DNA of 7,685 bases from Planctomycetaceae bacterium. Its GTDB lineage: Bacteria; Planctomycetota; Phycisphaerae; Phycisphaerales; SM1A02. The notes beneath the pieces were generated by a model. It made no database searches, was not told the origin of the DNA, and saw only the letters and a list, made by a program, of their open reading frames with translations. The translations under genes and the position numbers were made by a program. Every line of letters starts with the position of its first letter. Within the stretch, counting starts at the first letter, position 1. The DNA lies in the NCBI GenBank assembly GCA_947459855.1, contig CANHFL010000038.1, forward strand, positions 1 to 7,685, read 5' to 3'. Below are positions 1 to 4,242 of the stretch, piece after piece.

Positions 1-460
1 CGCGCGCCTGCGCGGCCAGGTCGTCGGCGGTCGGCGGCGCGGCGCGCCACCGCTCCCAGGCCGCGCGTGCCGCGGGCGAGACGAGCTCCCGCGCGGGCTC
101 GCCGTTCGCGTCGGCGAATACGTCGGCGTCTTCGCCCACGAGCATCACGTGCGGCGTGCGTTCCATCACCAGGCGCGCGACCTTCGCCGGATGCAGGTGG
201 CGCCGCAGGCCGCAGGCGCTGCCGCACTGCGCGGGCGAGCGCATCACGCAGCCGTCCAGGCTGGCGCGACCCGACGCGTCCAGCAGCCCGCCCCAGCCGA
301 CGCTGTCGACGGCGGGATCCTCCTCGGCGACACGGCATGCCTCGAGCACCGCGTCCAGGGGGTCGCCCCCCGCGGCCAGCCCTGGCCAAGCCGAGGCGTT
401 TCCGCGGGCCGAGAAGCTCCAGGTGGACGCGATGCAGGGGATGGTGGCGGAGGGGGACAT
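1..460 (-). CDS. Glycosylasparaginase (N4-(beta-N-acetylglucosaminyl)-L-asparaginase), N-terminal part, cut by window edge
   Basis: Family role: an Ntn hydrolase that splits the GlcNAc-asparagine bond left after glycoprotein breakdown; related members are isoaspartyl peptidases/asparaginases. The 153 visible residues match the alpha subunit of the glycosylasparaginase branch: STWSFS (residues 12-17, its Trp aligns with a substrate-site Trp of the human enzyme), DPLDAV (33-38), DSVGWGG (52-58), LDGCVM (68-73), then HPAKVARLVMERTPHVMLVG (90-109). The autocleavage site and catalytic Thr would lie further on and are outside the window, so activity cannot be judged. The ATG at 460 is well fixed, because an in-frame TAG lies at 476-478 only 15 bases upstream. 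No Shine-Dalgarno is seen; the start is preceded by CCCACCGATA. No signal peptide is visible, so it is probably cytoplasmic. Transcribed divergently from the pilin-like gene. An isoaspartyl peptidase of the same family is the main alternative. Confidence 0.88.
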   Translation of the reverse strand, partial: MSPSATIPCIASTWSFSARGNASAWPGLAAGGDPLDAVLEACRVAEEDPAVDSVGWGGLLDASGRASLDGCVMRSPAQCGSACGLRRHLHPAKVARLVMERTPHVMLVGEDADVFADANGEPARELVSPAARAAWERWRAAPPTADDLAAQAR

Positions 461-777
461 TATCGGTGGGTGAGGCTACCGTCCGGCCCCGCCGCCGCGG
501 AATCCTTGGCAAGGGCTGCATCAACGCCCGGTTCTCCTTTCGTAAGTCCTTCCAGCCGGATATCGTTTCGGCAGGAAGTGTCCCGACGCCCCCCGGCGCC
601 TGGGCCCGACCGACGGCCAAGCGGACCTGCCGCCAAAGGTCCACGTCTCTTGTTTCGAGTCCAGCCTGCTGGCCGTGAGGCACTGATTCCAGAAGCCTCG
701 GTGCCGACCGTGCCGGTCACGTCTTGGTTGGGACTCGTCCTCGCGGCCCATTCGCGGGCCGTAGAAAGGTGGACGGC
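461..777. other. Divergent intergenic region, no gene seen
   Basis: These 317 bases separate the divergent glycosylasparaginase and pilin-like genes and should hold the promoters of both. I find no convincing -35/-10 pair. Visible structure is modest: GACCG-TGC-CGGTC (706-718), CCAGC-CT-GCTGG (661-672), GGCCC/GGGCC around 745-760, a 7-base inverted pair CGAGTCC (656-662) / GGACTCG (731-737), and CACGTCT repeated at 642-648 and 718-724. Such short dyads are expected by chance at this GC content. Open frames crossing the region are Arg/Pro/Gly-rich and resemble no protein. Confidence 0.6.
765..773 (+). promoter_or_regulatory. Ribosome binding site of the pilin-like gene
   Basis: AAAGGTGGA contains AGGTGG, a one-mismatch Shine-Dalgarno, five bases before the ATG at 778. 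It decides the start: an in-frame ATG at 724 would add 18 residues ahead of the prepilin leader and has no comparable site. It is the only clear Shine-Dalgarno among the four genes whose start is in view. Confidence 0.7.
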
Positions 778-1911
778 ATGAACCGTCTCAAGAAGGGCTT
801 CACGATCGTCGAGCTGCTGGTGGTCGTCGCGATCATCGCGCTGCTCATCGCGATCCTGCTGCCTGCCATCGGCAAGGCCCGTGATGCCGCGCTCATCACG
901 CAGAGCCAGGGCAACCTGCGCAACCTGGTGTCGGCGAACGCCGCGTACGGCGCGGACTACAACGACCGCCAGTACACCGCGATCCCCGACGACCTGGGCC
1001 TGTACGGCGCGTGCCAGGCCGCGTGCGGCACCTACGTCGCACGCCAGTGCATCAACGGCACCATCCTGGGCTGGGACAGCGGCGGCGGCCTCTGGGGCTA
1101 CTGGATCCGCGGCACCCCGCAGCGCTGCGCGGGCTACCCGGGCAACTGCGGCAACTTCACCGTGCTGCTGCCTTGCGACTACTGGGGCGACTTCTTCGGT
1201 TCGTGGCGCCTCGCCAACTGCAAGAACTTCAACAGCTACGTGAACGGCCGCTACTACGACCCGGTCTTCTGGGCGCCGAAGGACAAGTTCACGCTGGAGA
1301 ACATCCAGAAGTACTTCTCGCAGCCCGTCGAGTTCAACTACGACGGCACGACCATCGAGTTCCCGACGTACTGCTGGAGCCCGGCGGCCATGTGGGCCCC
1401 GGACGTCCTGCGCGACAAGGCCCCGCCCTCGCTCGACCCGAGCTGCGGTGCGCTCACCAACTGCGCCCCGATCTGCCCCGGCCTGGGCACCTGCCCCGGC
1501 CCCGGCGGGTTCAAGAGCCCGACCGTCGGCTCTTCGACCTACCCGTCGCTGAAGACCCGCATGATCGAGCACCAGTGGCTGCAGAACAGGGAGGGTGCCG
1601 ACACCAACCCCGCGTTCAGCACGCCGACCCCCTGGTACTTCAACCAGGGCTACAACAGCACGCCGGCCACGATGTTCTTCGACGGCCACATCCAGATGCT
1701 CGGCATCGACGTGGTCCAGCGGTCGAACGACCTCTGGAACGTCCAGAACCCGAACAGCTGCGGCCTGTGGCTGCGCGGCGCCCGTGGCGGCAACGGCTAC
1801 TACCAGGAGGCTGCGTACGACATGCTCGCCGCCGGTCCGCGTGGAACCAGCTTCCACGTGCTGACGACGAACGGCATCCTGGGCCGTGACGTGATGAACA
1901 CCGGCGACTGA
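778..1911 (+). CDS. Cysteine-rich prepilin-type N-terminal cleavage/methylation domain protein
   Basis: A 377-residue type IV pilin/type II pseudopilin-like protein. Residues 1-7 (MNRLKKG) form a short basic leader. Cleavage by a prepilin peptidase is expected between G7 and F8, giving mature FTIVE with the conserved Glu at +5, followed by a hydrophobic helix (about 10-31) that anchors in the membrane or packs in the pilus. The remainder is an exported globular domain rich in Tyr, Trp, Gly and Asn, with 13 cysteines, four of them clustered at 223, 229, 233 and 239. Near the C-terminus, FFDGHIQML (300-308) matches the DG box of the planctomycete H-X9-DG pilin-like family, but the His position is Tyr292. 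No secretion or pilus genes are adjacent, as is common for these dispersed planctomycete paralogues; the partner machinery and function are unknown. The start is chosen from the leader and the Shine-Dalgarno. An intrinsic terminator follows 55 bases after the stop, so the gene is probably monocistronic. Confidence 0.88.
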   Translation: MNRLKKGFTIVELLVVVAIIALLIAILLPAIGKARDAALITQSQGNLRNLVSANAAYGADYNDRQYTAIPDDLGLYGACQAACGTYVARQCINGTILGWDSGGGLWGYWIRGTPQRCAGYPGNCGNFTVLLPCDYWGDFFGSWRLANCKNFNSYVNGRYYDPVFWAPKDKFTLENIQKYFSQPVEFNYDGTTIEFPTYCWSPAAMWAPDVLRDKAPPSLDPSCGALTNCAPICPGLGTCPGPGGFKSPTVGSSTYPSLKTRMIEHQWLQNREGADTNPAFSTPTPWYFNQGYNSTPATMFFDGHIQMLGIDVVQRSNDLWNVQNPNSCGLWLRGARGGNGYYQEAAYDMLAAGPRGTSFHVLTTNGILGRDVMNTGD

Positions 1912-1966
1912 CGACGGGCGCGGCCTGCCGCGCACGGAGCGATCGCCGCAATCTGCCTGAATCTTC

Positions 1967-2004
1967 CGCGAGAGCCGTCCGATGGGCGGCTCTCGCGCGT
2001 TTTT
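1967..2004 (+). terminator. Rho-independent terminator after the pilin-like gene
   Basis: CGCGAGAGCCGT (1967-1978) pairs with GCGGCTCTCGCG (1986-1997), with one G-U pair. Two further C-G pairs (1979-1980 with 1984-1985) leave a GAT triloop, giving a 14-bp stem. Five T residues follow at 2000-2004. It separates the pilin-like gene from the peptidase gene, which must therefore have its own promoter within about 50 bases. TACACT at 2028-2033 is the best -10 candidate there, without a good -35. Confidence 0.9.
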
Positions 2005-2057
2005 CACGGTGGATTCCCCGCTGCATCTACACTCGTCTCCCTGACGGAAACCCACCG

Positions 2058-4178
2058 ATGAAGACCAACGCCCCGACATTCGCCGCCCTGCTCCCCACCG
2101 CCATCCTTGCCGCCGTGCTGGCGGCGCCCGCCGTCGCGCAGGACGCACCGGCCCCCGTCGTGCCGCCCAAGGGCGATTCGCCCGCGGCCGAGCCCGCGAA
2201 GGCCGGCAAGGCCGACAAGGCCGACAGGGCGAAGGCGGCGCCCGATGGCCCGAAGGTGATCGAGGGCCCGGTCAACGTCTACACGTGGGCACCCGACGAG
2301 GACGCGCAGGCAGTGTCCGCCGACAGGCTGAACATGCGCAAGGTGTTCGAGGAGTGGGGCCCTGTGGCCACGCAGTGGCACCAGCACGTGCAGACGCTCG
2401 CGAACCCCTGGTTCGAGGGCCGCGCGCCCGGCAGCCGTGGCAGCGACCTGGCCGCCGAGTACGTCGAGTTCTGGCTGAAGCAGGCGGGGCTCGAGCCCGC
2501 GTTCCCGGTCGCCGGCGAGGACGGCGTGACGCCGAAGGACGGGCCGTGGAAGTCGCACCGCCAGCAGTTCGCGCTCACCGGCGGCGCGCCCAAGGTCGAG
2601 GAGGCGCAGATGAAGTTCGGCGACCGCGAGCTGGCGCAGGGCAAGGACTTCTCCGTCCTGGCCGTGTGCGGCAACGGTGAGGCCGAGGGCGAGGTGGTCT
2701 TCGTCGGCTACGGCATCGAGGAAGGCAAGGACGGCTACACCAGCTTCGGCAAGGACGACGACCTCAAGGGGAAGGTGGCGATGGTCCTGCGCTACGAGCC
2801 GCTGGACGACAAGGGCCGCTCCAGGTGGTCCGACCGCCGCTTCAGCGAGTACTCGGGCATGCTGCCGAAGATCGAGTCGCTGACCAAGCGCGGCGTCGCC
2901 GGCATCATCCTGGTGGCTCCCCCCGGTGCGCGCGACGGCAAGGAGCGCCTGGAGGACGTGAACAGCAGCAAGTGGGGTCGCCCGATCGACGTGCCCATGG
3001 TGCAGGTGACCGGCGACGTGGCCGAGCAGATCCTGAAGGCCGCGCGCCCCGCGGACGGCGGGCTGATGGAGTGGCGCCGCAAGGCCGACGAGGGCAAGGT
3101 CACGACCGTGGCGCTCGGTCCGAAGTCGAACGTCGAGATCGAGACGAAGCTCTCGACCGGCGGCACCCCGGCGCAGAACGTGGCCGGCGTCCTGCGCGGC
3201 CGCGGCAAGCTGGCCGACGAGTGGATCGTCGTCGGCGCGCACTACGACCACGTCGGCTTCGGCTACTTCGGCGCGAATCCCGCCAACGCGGGCAAGCTGC
3301 ACCCCGGCGCGGACGACAACGCAAGCGGCACGTCGGCCATGCTGTGCATGGCGCAGTCGGCGGCGGACTTCTACGGATCGAAGGACGCGCCTGCCGACCT
3401 GCGCAGCGTGCTCTTCATCGGCTTCACCGCCGAGGAGAGCGGCCTGCGCGGCAGCCGCTGGTACGTCGAGCACCCGACCATCTCCGGCGAGAAGATCGAC
3501 GCGATGATCAACATGGACATGGTCGGCCGCCTGCGCTCCGACGACCTGAGCGTCGGGGGCGTCGGCACGGCGAAGGGATTCATCGACGTGCTGCGCCCCG
3601 CATTCGAGCGCAGCAAGCTCACGATCCGCGCGGACCCGACGGGCCGCGGCCCCAGCGACCACGCCAGCTTCTACGGCGTCGGCGTGCCCGTGCTCTTCAT
3701 CTACACCGGCAACCACTCCGAGTACCACACGCCGGAGGACAAGGCGTACACCGTGAATGCCCAGGGCGCCGCCAAGATCGTGGCGCTGGCGTCCGACATC
3801 GTGCGCACCCTTGCGGCGAGGCCGGAGAAGCTCGAGTTCCAGTCCACCGACGGCGCACGCACGTCCGACCGCGGCTATGCCAAGGTCCGCCTGGGCGTGA
3901 TGCCCGCGATGGGCGGCGACGAGGACCGCCCGAAGGGCGCGCCCAAGGGCGGCGTGATGGTCGACAACGTCAGCGCCGACACCTCGGCCGCCGATGCCGG
4001 GATCAAGCGCGGCGACATCATCCTGTCGTGGAACGGCGAGGCCCTGGAGGGCGGCGCCGCCATGATGGGCAAGCTCCGCGACGCGAACGCCGGCGACAAG
4101 GTCAAGGTGAAGATCTGGCGCGAGGGCAAGGAGATGGAGATCGAGGTCACGCTGCGCGCGTCGAAGCCGCGCGAGTGA
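2058..4178 (+). CDS. Secreted M28-family zinc peptidase with PA and PDZ domains
   Basis: A 706-residue exported metallopeptidase, most likely an aminopeptidase. A Sec signal peptide (MKTN, then a hydrophobic stretch to AVA) should be cut after A27. A Lys/Ala/Pro/Asp-rich linker (28-65) is followed by the usual M28 lead-in (FEGRAPGSRG, about 119-128), a PA domain (about 212-360, starting EGEVVFVGYG), and the M28 core. All five expected zinc ligands are present: H395 (AHYDH), D420 (GADDN), E460 (with catalytic E459), D487 (NMDMVGR) and H557 (YHTPED). A PDZ domain (about 605-702, RLGVMP ... AGIKRGDIILSWNG) closes the protein and may bind peptide C-termini or anchor partners. Family knowledge gives two co-catalytic zinc ions removing N-terminal residues; the specificity cannot be read here. 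The start ATG lacks a clear Shine-Dalgarno but directly precedes the signal peptide. Convergent with the fucosidase gene. Confidence 0.93.
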   Translation: MKTNAPTFAALLPTAILAAVLAAPAVAQDAPAPVVPPKGDSPAAEPAKAGKADKADRAKAAPDGPKVIEGPVNVYTWAPDEDAQAVSADRLNMRKVFEEWGPVATQWHQHVQTLANPWFEGRAPGSRGSDLAAEYVEFWLKQAGLEPAFPVAGEDGVTPKDGPWKSHRQQFALTGGAPKVEEAQMKFGDRELAQGKDFSVLAVCGNGEAEGEVVFVGYGIEEGKDGYTSFGKDDDLKGKVAMVLRYEPLDDKGRSRWSDRRFSEYSGMLPKIESLTKRGVAGIILVAPPGARDGKERLEDVNSSKWGRPIDVPMVQVTGDVAEQILKAARPADGGLMEWRRKADEGKVTTVALGPKSNVEIETKLSTGGTPAQNVAGVLRGRGKLADEWIVVGAHYDHVGFGYFGANPANAGKLHPGADDNASGTSAMLCMAQSAADFYGSKDAPADLRSVLFIGFTAEESGLRGSRWYVEHPTISGEKIDAMINMDMVGRLRSDDLSVGGVGTAKGFIDVLRPAFERSKLTIRADPTGRGPSDHASFYGVGVPVLFIYTGNHSEYHTPEDKAYTVNAQGAAKIVALASDIVRTLAARPEKLEFQSTDGARTSDRGYAKVRLGVMPAMGGDEDRPKGAPKGGVMVDNVSADTSAADAGIKRGDIILSWNGEALEGGAAMMGKLRDANAGDKVKVKIWREGKEMEIEVTLRASKPRE
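2199..2225 (+). repeat. Three 9-base tandem repeats within the peptidase linker
   Basis: AAGGCCGGC, AAGGCCGAC and AAGGCCGAC follow one another in frame and encode KAG-KAD-KAD. They lie in the low-complexity linker between the signal peptide and the folded part of the M28 peptidase, and are a likely site of slippage-driven length variation. Confidence 0.7.
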
Positions 4179-4200
4179 CCGGGACCGGCCGGATCGGACC

Positions 4201-4236
4201 GGGCGCGGTCGGTGCGCTGTGCGCCCGGCCGCGCCC
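4201..4236. terminator. Long hairpin between convergent genes, probable bidirectional terminator
   Basis: GGGCGCGGTCGG (4201-4212) pairs with CCGGCCGCGCCC (4225-4236), with one G-U pair on the plus-strand RNA. After a single bulged T (4213), GCGC (4214-4217) pairs with GCGC (4221-4224) around a TGT loop. The 16-bp stem lies 22 bases past the peptidase stop and six bases past the fucosidase stop. Neither side has a T-tract, so it may be a factor-assisted terminator or a 3'-end stabiliser rather than a classic intrinsic terminator. Confidence 0.6.
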
Positions 4237-4242
4237 TGTCGT

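Noticed and set aside
507..519. Sigma-54-like TGGC...TGC in the divergent intergenic region
   Set aside because: Only eight bases separate the GG and GC elements instead of the required ten.
519..540. Minus-strand AAAGGAG followed by an ATG at 521, as an alternative start upstream of the glycosylasparaginase
   Set aside because: The ATG is out of frame with the glycosylasparaginase, the true frame has a stop at 476-478, and the 12-base spacing is long. The frame entered gives a biased shadow peptide.
724..777. Upstream in-frame ATG for the pilin-like gene adding 18 residues
   Set aside because: It would put an unneeded Arg-rich extension before a complete prepilin leader, and the good Shine-Dalgarno lies just ahead of the ATG at 778.
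460..2148. A 562-codon minus-strand open frame antisense to the pilin-like gene
   Set aside because: It runs through the intrinsic terminator and the divergent intergenic region, and its product is compositionally biased and unlike any family. The plus-strand prepilin signature is decisive.
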